Below are positions 1 through 13,900 of a stretch of 64,000 nt of DNA, piece after piece. Position numbers and translations under genes: made by a program. The notes beneath the pieces were generated by a model. It saw nothing but the letters and a program-made list of their open reading frames with translations. It was not told the DNA's origin and did no database searches. Every line of letters begins with the position of its first letter. The stretch's first letter is position 1. Source of the DNA: Eonycteris spelaea (Eukaryota; Chordata; Mammalia; Chiroptera; Pteropodidae); assembly GCA_003508835.1 (NCBI GenBank), contig PUFA01000006.1, positions 5,890,001 to 5,954,000 on the forward strand. Direction: 5' to 3'.

Positions 1-4
1 AAGA

Positions 5-168
5 CTGTGCTGTCCAATATGGTAGCCATAGCCACATCTGGCAAATAAAATTCAGAATTTATTTCCTCAGTCACACTAGCAACATTGCTCAATCCACATT
101 GTCTATTATATGGACCAGTACAGATGCAGAACATTTCTATCATTATACAACATTCTGTCGGACATCAC
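5..168. mobile_element. hAT-Charlie-type nonautonomous DNA transposon, old copy
   Basis: Begins with CTGTCCAATATGGTAGCCA and ends in a diverged reverse copy (AACATTCTGTCGGACA). These are the typical ends of a short, palindromic, mammal-wide hAT MITE carrying paired 'TAGCCACATGTGGC' segments. I do not fix the subfamily name. It is close to full length and is noncoding. Confidence 0.7.
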
Positions 169-1430
169 TGAAGTAACTGAGTATGTTTAATGTGGGGCAG
201 ATAAGACTTAGTGAGAAATGAAGACTTCAATCTAGGGCTGTCATAAGAGATGAAGACTACTCCTGTGTTCTTTATAAGCTCCAGGGAGTGTGATTTTTGG
301 CCCGAATAAGATACTTTTAAACAAGGTCTTACCAGAGTGGAATAGTGGCTGCCTTTTGACAGTGTGATATCTTCCCTTGGACTACTGAAGTGTATGGTAT
401 ACCTCTATCAGATGCTATAGAGTAGATTGTCTTTAGGTAGGAGGTTGGACTACATGATTTCTGAGGATGTGTCCTACCTTTAACTTCTAGATTCAGACAT
501 AACCAAGTCCTAGACCTGCATTAACATGCTTACCCTTCATAATGAAGTTAGTTTCTTTGGAAGATCAGTACCACCAACTTTACCAGGAAGATCCTCATTT
601 GTCATATTTCCATTCTAAAGCTTGACAATGGTGAAAATTACTCTAGCTTTCTCCAATATCTGGTGACAAGCATTTGCTTTGGTTTGCTTTCATTATTCAT
701 TCGTTTGGTCTCTGATTTCAGGGAGGTCATAGACAATGCAATGTTCTATGGCGGGGGCGGGGGATGAAACTACTGGAGTAGTTTGACTAGGTGTGTAAGG
801 GAGAAGTTAAGTCCTGTTGAGTTTGAAGAGGTAGCAGTATCCACTGCCAGTGATTTGCTGAAGAAAGATGATGTTCTACTTGCTAGAACGAACTGTATTG
901 CACTCATGACTCTGCCTTGAGGTTTTGCCCTCACTTTTGCTGGCTCCTCGATACGTTTCATTTCCCAGCCATATCCATCTATATCCATCCATCTTGACCT
1001 GACTCAGACACCAGCTCCTTCTACTTTCTCAGCCTCCCAACTCCCGAGTATTTTTACCTGTATCTTTGACCTTCCCATTCCACATTTCGTATCGAGGCTA
1101 CTTACGCAGAGGTCCGCTATCTATTAATCTTCGAACAATTGGAGAGTAGGCAGGGTCCGGGTGGTCCTAGTTTTGTGCTCCTTGTGCCCCAGGACTTCTC
1201 AGGCATCAATAAACGGTGGTCTGGGCGAGTGCAATTGGGGGAGGACAATCCTCCCAAATGCCCAGAGAGCATCTCCCGTAGCGATGGCCTCCGGAACTCC
1301 GCAGAAGGCAGGAGAGCGGTGAGAAACAATGCGCGTGGCTGGGCAGGTCCTAGGTGCGGGCTCCAGCGGAGGGTAGAGGGCTCGGCCTGGCGGGGCCACC
1401 CTCCTCGTGACTCCTCCTCCCCCTCCTCAG
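169..1430. other. Upstream flank of RRAGC, no gene recognised
   Basis: No splice-supported or family-recognisable coding sequence was seen. The short open frames here are proline/serine/arginine-rich, overlap one another on both strands and look like chance frames. GC content rises from about 1130 toward the promoter. In human the 3' end of MYCBP lies a few kb upstream of RRAGC, but no MYCBP sequence was recognised here. Confidence 0.5.
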
Positions 1431-1450
1431 CTCGGAGTCAGGTGATTCCG

Positions 1451-1460
1451 GACACGTGAT
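1451..1460 (+). promoter_or_regulatory. CLEAR-like E-box
   Basis: GACACGTGAT matches the CLEAR consensus GTCACGTGAC at 8 of 10 positions and has a perfect CACGTG core. TFEB, TFE3 and MITF bind such sites in lysosomal and Rag GTPase genes. Binding here is an inference. Confidence 0.5.
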
Positions 1461-1503
1461 GGGCACCACCTACCCTGCTGCTCCTAAGTGGCAGCTTGAG
1501 CGG

Positions 1504-1537
1504 CCAATGAGAGGCTGGGCCTCGGAGCGGAGCCAAT
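1504..1537 (+). promoter_or_regulatory. Paired CCAAT boxes (NF-Y type)
   Basis: Two copies of GCCAATGAGAG, with CCAAT at 1504-1508 and 1533-1537, in the same orientation just upstream of the likely transcription start. Confidence 0.6.
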
Positions 1538-1681
1538 GAGAGCCAGACTCTGGGGGGCGGGCCGCACAGCGGTGGCGGCTGCCGGGGGCGGCGGCGCGGC
1601 GGCGAACTGGGGAGGCGGCGGCCTGGCTTGGCCTGGCCTGGCCTGGCCTGTCAGGGCGCGGGTGACCGCGGCTCAAGCACC

Positions 1682-1918
1682 ATGTCCCTGCAGTACGGGG
1701 CGGAGGAGACGCCCCTCGCCGGCAGTTATGGCGCGGCGGATTCATTCCCAAAGGACTTCGGCTACGGCGTGGAGGAGGAGGAAGAGGAGGCGGCAGCCGC
1801 GGGCGGCGGGGTTGGGGCGGGGGCCGGCGGAGGCTGTGGCCCGGGGGGTGCTGACAGCTCCAAGCCGAGGATCCTGCTCATGGGACTCCGGCGCAGCGGC
1901 AAGTCCTCCATCCAGAAG
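1682..1918 (+). CDS. RRAGC: RRAGC coding exon 1 (residues 1-79)
   Basis: Encodes the N-terminal tail, with an EEEEEE run and Gly/Ala repeats, and the P-loop GLRRSGKS with S75. It ends CCAGAAG|GTGAGT, a strong donor, in phase 0. The acidic/Gly-rich tail is encoded by a GC-rich stretch continuous with the promoter CpG island. Confidence 0.97.
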
Positions 1919-4900
1919 GTGAGTGGAGCCGCGACGCGTCCCCCGGCCCTCCCCGAGGGCTCGGGTGGCCGCGGGGTGGGGGAGGCCCCCGAAGAGGGCG
2001 GCGGCCACGGCTGGCGGGCTGGCTTGTCCCACCGCGCTTTCTCTTCTCCTCTGGGGAGCAGAGCCCGAGGCACGGCTGGCGCCAGGACCCCGACCTCTGA
2101 GTCCACGCCCAAGTCAGCTGAGGCCAAGTGGGTCCCCAAAGGCGAAACTGGCTGGCGGGAGGCAGGTGCCCGTGGCACCGCCTGGGATCTCCGCCTTCTG
2201 GGACCCAGCCCCGTGCCTTTTACGAAACCGAGACCTACTCCCCAGTTCTAACTTGGAGAACTTCATGGACTCCCTCCCCTGCCCATTTTTGTGTGTTCCA
2301 CTCTCTTCAGGTGACCTGAGTTTGCAGAGCTTCCCAGGTGAGCCCCAGGAAGCAGCGTCAGAAAGAGTTGTGACTAAGTCACTGGCGGTTTGGATGCTTG
2401 TTATTGTTACTAGTATGAAAGAGGCTTTACTGTAACATTATTGGGAATTGGGGATTATTATTCCACCTATTTTAGTATTTGTGGTCTGGCTAGTGTAACC
2501 CTGGTGATGTTCCTGCCTGTGTGTGGTTACAGAAATCTGAGACCCTGAGAGTATTTGCAGACATAGGTCAGTCCCTTTGCTTTCACTTGGCGTTTGAGGA
2601 CCAAATGTAGAGCTTTTTAGTAAGGAGAGAATAGAGGCAAGATTGATCTCTTCCATCAACCATGTCCCCTTACAGAGTGAGCTGGCCATAAAACGTCAGA
2701 TACCTGCTCTTTTGCCCTTTCCACTGGGTTGCAAAGGTCTATCCAAAATAAACCTGTGTGTGGTATTTTGTAGACACGATGTTTCTGAAAAGTAGCCTTC
2801 CGATTTTACTGGATTAGTGTTTTATTTATCTTACTTTTCACCTTTACAGCAAAATCTGGGTACATTTATGATAGGTTTTTAGCAAACTGATTTTCTTTTT
2901 CACTTATTACTCACTGACTAAATCTTATCAGTAACTGTCCATTTTTCTTTTCTAGAGAGTAACAGTGAGAGGAAATTTACTTTTGTTACAGTTGTATGGC
3001 TTGTGATTATTGGGATTATTAACGATCACGTTTATCATTTCTTTTCTTATGGGAGCTAGCTTTTCTCTGTCTGTTCCCAATCCCCCCCCCCCCATGTCAC
3101 TTTCTACTTGGTATAATTACTGTCTTTGTTTTATTTCTTCCACAAGACTGCAAACTCAGTGAGGGTAGGGTCCAGTCAGTTTCATTTCTGATTATTCTTT
3201 AGAACCTAATGTAGGCATTCCAATAAATTTTCAATGACAAAACTTCTTAAACTTTAGCTATAAGTTTCATAATCTTTAAGCAGATTTTGGCAGAATTAGT
3301 ACAATTTAACAACAACAACAAAAATCAACCGAGATGGGAGTGCTACTCCTAGTACTGAATATACTGCAGAGAAAATAGACGTTTCAGCTCCAAAACAGGC
3401 TGAATGGAAAGTAAATTGGTGTCTTGTGTTTTGTCAGAAGGATAGTGACCACCAATGGGTATACCGCTCAGTTTTTATCTTTCAACATTTTTGCTGTGGG
3501 ATCAGATTCTTTAAATTATGTTAATTAAGGGTAGCGTTTTAAACTTTATTAAGTTGAACAGTTAATAAAATTGTCTCCTTTATTTTAACAGGTGGTATTT
3601 CATAAAATGTCACCCAATGAGACCCTCTTTTTGGAAAGTACCAACAAGATTTATAAAGATGACATTTCCAATAGCTCCTTTGTGAATTTCCAAATATGGG
3701 ATTTTCCTGGGCAAATGGACTTTTTTGACCCAACTTTTGACTACGAGATGATCTTCAGGGGAACAGGAGCATTGATATATGTCATCGATGCACAGGTAGT
3801 TAGGAATTATGTTTACTTTACTTTTCTGGTGACAAAAGATGTAGCAATAAAGTGGAGTCGGTTATCTTCTTTGTCATGTCCTTCTTTCATCTTATTTGTT
3901 TGCCAGTAGATTCCCTAGCAGTGTAAGAAATGTAGGGGTGCTTTGGGAGCAGGCATGCTGTTGTGCAGTTACAGAATAGCAGATGATTAGGAGATATGAG
4001 CTATATCCTTGAGTTCTAGTTAACGAGCAGTTTTCCACTGTTATTTGTTAATAGAAGATGTTGCTGTACTTTATTAACTATTACAATGATGATGTAATTC
4101 ACTGAAAAGATCTCATCAGTTCCTATAATAGGAGGAAGAATATGAAACCGAGTCAGTAAATATTAAAGTGAATAGTTTTCTTAATTGTCCAAATGAAGTT
4201 TAGCTCAACAAGCATTTATTGAGGGCCTAGCAAGTGGTAAGACACTCAGATGAATGGAGACATGTTCCTATCCTTAAGAAGCTTACTTTTTATAAGCTTA
4301 AACATTAGTTAGGAATGCTTTCTGAGTGACAGGCTCTGTAATGGGTGCTTTCACATGGCCAATTGAATTTATTCTCCACAATACTGTGAGGTAGGTACCT
4401 CACAGTTTTACAGATGAGTAAACTGAGATCAGAGAGTTTAAGCAACCTGCTTAAAGTCACACATCTAATAAATGGCAGAGCTGGGATTACTTAAAAGGAA
4501 TTCTATTGGGAAGAAATGTCTTTTTTTCTTTCCTTATTAGTATCAAAAATTGCAAGCACTAACTTTGTATTTGAATTTTTTATCTTGAGAAATTAAAGAC
4601 TATTTAGTGGTATAAGTTAATATATTTGAATGTTTGAGTATTTATGAATAATTAGGATAATATATTTTCTGTGGTTGGGGAAAGAGGTGGTTTGAAGCTT
4701 TCTTAACTCATTACTTGACTTTTATAAGATTTCTTTTTAAAAACTATTTTGTTCTGACTTACAGGATGACTACATGGAGGCTTTAACAAGACTTCACATT
4801 ACTGTTTCTAAAGCCTACAAAGTTAACCCAGACATGAATTTTGAGGTTTTTATTCACAAAGTTGATGGTCTGTCTGATGATCACAAAATAGAAACACAGA

Positions 4901-7900
4901 GGGACATTCATCAAAGGGCCAATGATGACCTTGCAGATGCTGGGCTAGAAAAACTGCACCTTAGGTAACAACATCTGTTTTTGATATGGAAGCCCTGAAA
5001 AATGTGTAAATGTATTCCCATCTCTGTCATTACAAACATATAGTTTTCTGTTACTGGTATGCCTTTCCCAAATCTATGTTTTTGATCTCTTCTTTGTTGA
5101 ATTCAAGCAGTTTGGGGAGCCTGATGTTATTGAGAAGTTTCTTTCCCCCTTTTTTGCATTTTTCTGGAGGTTGAAGTCATGTGAAGTGTTTCTGATGGTG
5201 CTTTTACAAATTCATCCCAAGAGACTGGAGTCAGGCTGTTTCCTCATGGCTTAAAACTGCTTCGGGACTCCCCTCTCTTGGTTTCATCATTTTTTTTTTT
5301 TTCCTTCTTGCCTTAGTTCAAGGACTCTCTGTCACTTCTGCTGTAGAACTCTGTAGCCTGAGTTTTTAGTGCTTTTCTCAGTACGAAGAGCCTTTTAAAG
5401 AGGATAAACATTCAAATCTGGACTCTAATGTATCTTGTTTATGTTTTTAAAAATGCTTTATGCTTTTATGAAGCTCAAATTTGGGTTAGGTGGGTTTATC
5501 CTATAAATCTGCTGAGGGCTGCTATTAAGTTTAAAGAACTGCTGATTCATTAATTAAATACTATTAAGGAAATATTAAAGATCACCTACTAGATAGGATT
5601 GATGATTTGCGTATTTGCATTTTAAAAGCGTATGAGGAATATATTCTATATCTTATTTATCTATTTATTTATTTATTTTGCTGTTATAGGTAGAAACGAG
5701 TAATGACAAGTACCCAAGAAAACATTCTTTTGATGATATAAACAGCTTAAAGGGGAAGCAGGGGAGAGACACAAGTATAGCTATTTCCTTATCCCTGGTC
5801 GGTTACGATGACTTCCTTATAGGCTCAAGCCAACCCCCTCCCTGCCCATAATATTCCTTAGGGTCTCAGGTTCCAAGGTCTTTCAGTTATTCTTCTGGGA
5901 AATCATGTAGAACAGTTTCATTGATCCCTAGTTTGCCTGGATTAAAATTAAAAAATGTTTATAAGTAATGTATGTTTAAAAAAATTCAGCAGTATTTGTA
6001 AGAGAAAGTGAAAGTACCTCTCCATGAAACTCCTCAATCATATTTTTTGGGAATACACTATTAAGAATGCTTTTTAAGATATGATTGTCCTGTGTTCTCC
6101 ACCACCCATGGGAATCCATCTAATCCTCTACACCATGTCTGTGTCCCTTTCCAGGGCATCCTACTCTAGTGGTACACACCATCCCTTTCCCAGGTTTTTA
6201 TAGGGCCCTAGGCCTTGTTAACCTTAGTAGAATTTTGCATCAAGTTTTTAATAATTACTAGCAGTCCTGTGGATGAGGCTCCATTCGAATTTTGCTTTCC
6301 AGAAACTCAGCTTGCTGAAATGCCCTGTTTACCATGTCCCTACCCACCTCCAAGCTCCACTATCCCTGCAGGACCTTCTTAACATGGCTAAACTTTTTGT
6401 GTAAAGGAAACATGAGAATATTCCTTAGGCCCTAGTGCCTTTTGGCGTCATCCTGGCCTCACCTATTCCATTGCTCTCATTTCTAGAGTAGAACCCCATC
6501 TTGCATAGGGTTAAGTTCTTAGGTCAACTCCTTGGAAGTATCTTTAAATTACCTGTGAAGTATGATATATACAGTTCTGTGTTCCTGACTTTGTAATATA
6601 TACTTATAAATGTGTCATGGCTACAACTATATAATGAAGAGTATATTCCCTGAGTGAAAAAGCAGGTAGAATTGTCCACACTCTTTAAATTATTAAAGGC
6701 CTGCCCCCACCCCCCAATTAGGGTTTTGTTAAATCTACAGATACTACTTTTCAACAGTAAATCTTTTTGGGCCACCAGATTCCTGTCCCATTCTCTATAG
6801 GGCCCCAGCTCCCATTCTTCTTCATGTTACTTATATAAATTCTAATCACCAGTTGTATTCGTTTGTTTATGCAACAAATGTTTATTAGCACTGTTCAGGA
6901 TAGTGGGCTTGCAGCTATAAGCAAGACCGACAAAGTCTATCCTTGTGGAGCTTACATTTTGATGAATGAGGCAGCTCAAAAGCACTTATAAATAAATGTA
7001 TAGTGTAATTTTAAGTACTTACCAATGCTATAAAGAAAAATGAGGGGAAAGAGGTACAAAGCATTGGATACAGGGGTACTATATTAGGTAGGGGGGTGAG
7101 GAAAGAACTTCCTGAGAAGGTGACATTTTAGTAGCAATCTGAATTATATGCTTATTTACTAAATGTTACCTGTCTCCTCTGAGCTTTCTTTTGGTTTTTG
7201 TTAGTTATGGACTTAAGAAACCAAGCTTTTTGGATCAAATTGCAAAGACTTAGGTGAATATTCAAGTTTCTGCACCTGAAAATGCTTTCCTGGGTACTAC
7301 CTCAGTTGCCCTCTTTAAGTGCAATAAAGGGATGGATAGCTTACAAGCCAGGTAGGGACACAGCATTTGTCATCTTGAATGATGGGAATGGTGGACAAGA
7401 TAAATAGGTTTTATTTAAACTTAACTGAAATCAGCTGTTAAGAAATTTAAAATTTTGTGTATTATGATAATTGTCCCCAAACTTAAGATATTTTTCAGAT
7501 ATTAATCAAACTGTGTTGTTTTTCAGCTTTTATTTGACTAGTATCTATGACCATTCAATATTTGAAGCCTTTAGTAAGGTGGTGCAGAAACTCATTCCAC
7601 AACTGCCGACCTTGGAAAACCTATTAAATATTTTTATATCAGTAAGTGAGCTATTTAATTCACTATAGTTTTTGGTTCTATTTTTATTGACTGTATCAAA
7701 TTCTTCAAAAAATGTCTCGAATTTGTCTGAACCGAATTTAAAAACTAAATGTTACAAACTTAATATGTAAAATAATAACATTAAACATGGCTTGAGTTAT
7801 TTTCTGAATTCTTTCCGTAGTACTCACCCTTTTGTCTTAAAATGAACTGATGAAAATTTCTTTGTGCTTTCTAAATTAAAAATAATCTTTATGATATCTG

Positions 7901-10900
7901 TTTCCTGAAGGAAGTAGTAATACCTGGAAAGGACTGGGTTTTGGGGATTTGACTCAGTTTAATCTCTGCCTTATTGGAGGTCACATTGAAAAATTGGTCT
8001 TTTCCTTTCCTTGCTAACTATAATCTTAGTATCATATTTCACATTCATGTATTTTGAGGATTCAGCTTAGTAAAAAAGGATATCCATCCAATAAGTTTAG
8101 CATTTGGTCATTATATTTTCTAAACATTACTTTGAAGGACTCAATGTATAGTAATTGTATTTTTTTGGGTTATGCTAGTTGTTGACATCAAACTAATTCT
8201 TTATTGTTTTGCGAATTGTCCTGTAAAGTCCTTCTGGTAGCAAGTTCATTCAAATCAGAGATTGATTTTTGTAACAAGAAAATGATATTGAAAATGTAGC
8301 ATGGCTTGATGTTTGGAAGATTTTTTTGGTTAATATTTTTGGTAAATCAACACAATCTCATTTTTATTCTTTGGAATAATGGTGTCTCAACTAAGTACTT
8401 TTTGGTTATTTTGGTACTAGGCTGTATAATTAAGAATGTTCTTGGGTGTTCATCAGTAATTCAAGATCTTAGATAAGTTAAAAAATGTGATTCAGAAAAC
8501 TAAACACTTTTCCAATTTTGTTTTTCTAAGAATTCAGGTATTGAAAAAGCTTTTCTCTTCGATGTTGTTAGCAAAATCTACATTGCAACAGACAGTTCTC
8601 CTGTGGATATGCAATCTTATGAACTTTGCTGTGACATGATTGATGTTGTAATTGACGTGTCTTGTATATATGGGTAAGTTATATGTATATTTATGCATGA
8701 TCTCAGGTAGAAAACTTCCAGTTTGATTTGTTAGGGGGATTCTGAGTCTGCTAGCAAGTACTGTCTGAAGTGGACTTGTTCTCACCTTTGTGCTTCAATT
8801 TGGAGCACGATTTCTCTGCAGGTGTGCTGCTGGACTTTTTCAGAGAAAATGGATAAAAACATGAGTGTGACTAGTGCCAGACTTAGGCATCCCTGAAGGT
8901 TTCTCCAACCATTACTTGGGGGGTTTGCACTGTGTCTTCTCACTTTTCACTTCAGAAAACTGGATTAATTTATTTAAAACATTCTGAGTAATAAAGTACT
9001 GGTTTCTGATTTAACATCAGGCTTTGTGGAATGAAGAATCCTTAATTTTTCAGAGAGCTAAGTAACAAGGAAATTCAATGTCAGGACTTATACATTTAGA
9101 AATTTGATTCATACATCTGATTTTCCAAAATAAATTTCTAAAATGTAAACTCTTCCTTTATGTAAATTCACCAAGCTACATAACAGAAATTTATAAAAGT
9201 GTAAATTCTATAAAATGTCATTTTATAGATTAGCCCAGAGGATGATTGAAAACTTTGGGGAATTACTGATATTTCGAAAGCCAGTTACCTCTTGCCTCTG
9301 ATAGCCGTGATTCCCCTAATATGTTAACATCAGCACTCGCAAGGCACTCACTGATGCTCTGACATTACCTTTACTGTTTGAGACCTGTGTCCTTTATCTG
9401 TTGTTCCTCTCTGCTTCACCTAGTTAATTCCTCTTTCATCTCTGTTCCTACCCTTCACCTTTGTCTCTCTGCCTAATTTGTCAGTGTCTTTCTCCAGCTG
9501 CCTCTGAGTAGAATGCATTTGTTTCACCTGTTCATGTCTACTCCTGTCTGCCATTTCTATTTTTCACTTTTGTGTTACATGCGTTCCTCTGTTTTAATTC
9601 TTTTCATAATGAAAGTGAGATGTTATTGGTTTATTATGTCTTTCAGTAAAGTTTCATGTTTGCATTCCTGATTTTTAAAATGGATGAATAGATTATTTGC
9701 TTTTTCTTTAAAATAAATCAAAATTTCATAAACCAAATTTTTATAAATAATCAGGTGTGGTTGTAAACTTCATTTTCAGTATAAGGTACATTGTATATAT
9801 TACGAAGTATGTTATGAAAGAAAATATCCATTTTATTCTTAACGCAATCTATGCGTGCTTTATTTGGTGTGCTTTATTATAGTTTAATTTGCTTCTTGGC
9901 AGTTGATTTATATTTTTTGAAGGAGAATTACATATAATAATTCTAGAATGACAATTGTAGTTTAATAAAAGAAAGCTTTCAGGCCCTGTAAGACTCACTT
10001 TGTAAGCACCAGGATTCAACAATATCTTTGATAGATTGTATTTATTTTAATTTTTTTCATACTCTTTTCACTAATGGCAGTTTTTGTATTTAGGTCCTTC
10101 TTTATTTGTAGACTGAGTCAGTATAGATTGGTATGAGGGAAGATTGGAGCCCGCTGTATTTCATACATTTTAAATAAGGTGAAGGTGTGAGTGCATGGAA
10201 TGCTGCATCGAAGTCTGGGAATTCTATCTAAATGAGAACTTCTGTTCCAATGTATTTAAGCCAGTATTCTTCCATCTCAAATGACATTCGGAACACTGGA
10301 TGCAAAGACTTGCCATTGTGCAAATTAAATGTGACAGCATACCTAGTTGGGAACACTGTAATGAACAATACTTTCTTTTAAAACAGGTTAAAGGAAGATG
10401 GCAGTGGAAGTGCTTATGACAAAGAGTCTATGGCAATTATCAAGCTGAATAATACAACTGTCCTTTATTTAAAGGAAGTGACTAAATTTTTGGCACTGGT
10501 CTGCATTCTTAGGGAAGAAAGTTTTGAACGAAAAGGTAATGGCATTTTATGTTAAGTTCTTGTCATAATTTCTTAGGTTCTTGAAAATGAGAAAATAATA
10601 ATATAGTGCTAGACAGTTTAAAAGCTCAACTGCATTTGTCACCTTTCCATATATAGTCAGGCTTTCTTTTTCTTTTGATTTTATATTTTAAAACAAGTTT
10701 TTTATTCTAGTCTCTCTTATTTAGAATCCTTTCATTAGCTACCTGCAGTTTGGCTTCCACCTGAACCAGTTTACTGAGTGATTCTTTCGAAGGTCTCCAG
10801 GTTACTTTCTTGCTGTGTTCAGTGGCCTTTTCTCATTCTGTAGCCCCTTTAGCCGTCCGGAGCATGTGATCTTGTCTGTGCCTCCTTTCTTGAAGCTTTC

Positions 10901-13900
10901 TTTTCTCTTTCCTTTCCTAACATTTAATTCTCTGGTTTATTTTATGTGTTTGTTTCTCTGATCACCTCCCCTCTTTCTTCTATTTTCCTTTTTCTCGGTT
11001 CTGAATGTTCTTCAGAGCCAAACCTTTCTCTTCATTTCTTATTCTCCAGGTCAACTCATCCAAGCCATGGCTTAGGTTAATCTTCTCTTTGTGATTGATT
11101 GAAAAATTCACATCTCTAGCTCTGACTTAGACCTATATTTCTGTCCCATGTTTGGAGCTGTTATTAAGATGTCTACACTTAAATATTTGATTGTTATTTT
11201 GTCCATGGTGTTAAAAACTGATGAATATTTTCCCCTTAGTTTCATGGCCCTCTTGGCCACCCTACTTCTCTTATTAGGACATTTTTCTGGCATCCAAGCA
11301 TAGATATCTTGTAGTTAGGTAATCATATGGTGATATTGCTGAAAGGGTGCTATTGCTGATAGGAGGGCATTCAGTGTTCTTTTTCCATTCTTTTCCTGTA
11401 TTGTTTACATTGACTTTTCATCAAATCTTGTTTGTTTCTTGGGTTGCCTTTTTATTTCCGTTGTCAGTGTCTCCAGGCTTGTGGTAGTGCAGTGACTTCC
11501 TATTTGAGGTTACATCTATATATGTATTAGTATGTATCATCTTTTATTCTAAAGGTAGAGTGGATTTCAGAAAATTACTTTTATCATGTTATTTAATTAC
11601 TTATGGATATATAATAGCCCTATTATTCTCTTCAACAAGTCCCTGCTTTTCTGTGTGAGAGTTTAATATTAATATTAAATGAATTAATATTATTTCATTA
11701 ATGTTAATATTAATGAATTCAGATATGCAAAACTTTTTGGATAAAACAAAAATGTTTGTATTCCTTTTACATTAAGAACTAAAACCTGACAAATATATAT
11801 CTTCTGTGTCTCTGATTGAAAACCCCTCCTTTGCACTGTTTTGAATGTAACGTTTTATTCCATGAATGATTTATTCTTTTACTTTACATCTATTCTCAAA
11901 TAGTAGAGGGTATTGTATATATTTGTATAAATAATGTAAAAATGTAGTCTCTTCTGCAACTTGCTTGTTCCTCTTCATTCAAGATTGTTTTTGAGATTTA
12001 TTCATATTGATAACATATAGCTCTAGTTCATTCATTTTTCCCCGACACACTATATTTTATGGGTTGAATATACCACAATTTATTTTCTTGTTGCTGGACA
12101 TTTAGATTATTTTTAAGATTAAAAATAGTTTTTCAACAGATGCTCATGAACAAGTTGCCTTTACACATGTGGAGAATTTCTCTGGGTCTGCACTTAGGAG
12201 TCGAATTTATAGAGGACATAGCATATTTATTAGACATTACTCTCCAGTATGGGTTTATCATTTGCTTCCGTGGCAGTATCGTGTGAGAGTTCTTATCATC
12301 ATGTCCTTGATAATGATTGATATTGTTAGACTGTTTAGTTATTGTCAATCTAGTAGGTGTGAAATGATATCTTACTTGGTTCTAATTTTTACTTCTTTTA
12401 CTAGTTAGAGCAAGCGTCTTTTTCATGGCAATTAACCTTTTTATCCCCAATCAGGTGTCTTATTTGGTAATTTCTCTCTCTGTAAACCTTTGTCTTTTCT
12501 GTACTGATCTTTTTTGTTCTTTATCTTTTCTGTAATTCTTAGGAGTTCTTTATTTTTCTCTATGCTGATGTTTAAAAAAAATTTAAAAACTGTTGGGTAT
12601 GAAATTTCTAGATGCATGCAAAAGTAGGCCAGCACAGTGACTCTTCGTATACTCATTTCCCTGCGTCAGTAATCATGTACATACGGTCAGTCTTGTTTTC
12701 TGTATATTCTTACCCCAACTAAATTATTATTTTTTACTCTTATTGTGAAAACTGTCAAACATGAAAAAAAAAAAGGTAGAGAAAATTATATAGTGAACCC
12801 TTTCTAATCTGTCACGCAGATTCAGTATCATCAAAATTATAACCAGTCTTATTTCATTTCTATACCTTTTTTCCTACTAGCTTATTTTGAAGCAAATCTC
12901 TGACATCAAATCTTTTTGTCTTTGTAGATTTCAAAAGATAGCTCTAAGGGATAGTACTTTTTCTCAAATGTAACAGTGTTACCATTAATAAGTATAAACT
13001 AATTCATGATTTCATAACATCATCAAATATTAGGCCAGTGTTCAACTTTCCCTGTCGGTTTTATTTTACTGTTTGCACAGAAGTCAATTTTAATGTAGTA
13101 AACTTCTTTTATAGATTTTTTTCCCCCTGAGTCTAAAGGACCTTCTAATTTCACTCTAACTTGAGAGTTGATCCCCTGTACTTTCTGCCAAGAATACTCT
13201 GCCCCTATCTCCAGTCAGACTAGTTTCTTCCCAGTCTTCCACCTGTGCTGTATTCTCATTGCCTGCTCCCTGCTTTTTTATAATCTTGCTTCTCGTTCCT
13301 GCCTAATCAAATCTTTCCTGTTTCCCCAAAGTTCTGCCTCATCCCTAAAGCTTTAATTGGCTGTTTTTGTCCTGCACTTGGCTTTCCCTCCTTTGGACTT
13401 CTTTCACACATGTAGCCAGTTTGACACCAGATTGTTTTAATTTGTTTCTTGTGTATTGTCTTTATGTTCCAATAGCCTTGAGGGCAAGGTGCTTTCCTTT
13501 CTGCTCTGCTGTTCTTAGCACTGACTTCTATTCTTAAGGTCCAGAATGGCTCCAGGAGCCCCAGCCATTTTATTCATATTCCAGACATTAAGGAGGAACA
13601 GGGGTGAGGAAAGAATACCTTCTTCCTTTTTAAGGAGACTTCACAGGTCCCACATACTTCCACTCATCTCAGTGGCTATGTTGGTCGTCTGGCCGTGCAT
13701 AACTGCAGGGAAGGCTGGGAAATATAAAATTTCAGCCAAGCACCAGTGTGCTCATCCAAAATTGGGGTTCTATTTCTGAGGAAAAAGGGGGAAGTTGATA
13801 TTTAGTAAGCAGCTAGCCATTTCTGTCACAAAATAGAACCTTTTGTTTGACCAAAATCTTAATTAGAAGCCAGTTCATGAAACAGATGAAGGAGCTACCT

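Larger units (their letters stand above)
1440..1681 (+). promoter_or_regulatory. RRAGC: RRAGC CpG-island promoter and 5' UTR
   Basis: A TATA-less, strongly GC-rich block directly upstream of the RRAGC start codon. It carries a CACGTG E-box (1453-1458) and two CCAAT boxes in the same orientation (1504-1508 and 1533-1537), about 29 bp apart, a spacing often seen for paired NF-Y sites. GC-box-like GGGGGCGGG follows at about 1552-1560. A short GGCCT tandem array (1620-1650) lies in the presumed 5' UTR. There is no ATG between 1540 and the start codon, so an upstream ORF is unlikely if transcription starts after the CCAAT boxes. The exact start site cannot be read from the sequence. Confidence 0.8.

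Noticed and set aside
1139..1459. 106-codon open frame upstream of RRAGC
   Set aside because: Composition follows the GC-rich flank, it overlaps frames on the opposite strand and is unrelated to MYCBP or any known neighbour.
1628..1681. In-frame N-terminal extension of RagC from a TTG codon
   Set aside because: The extension translates the GGCCT repeat in the 5' UTR. The ATG at 1682 has A at -3 and gives the known 399-residue protein.
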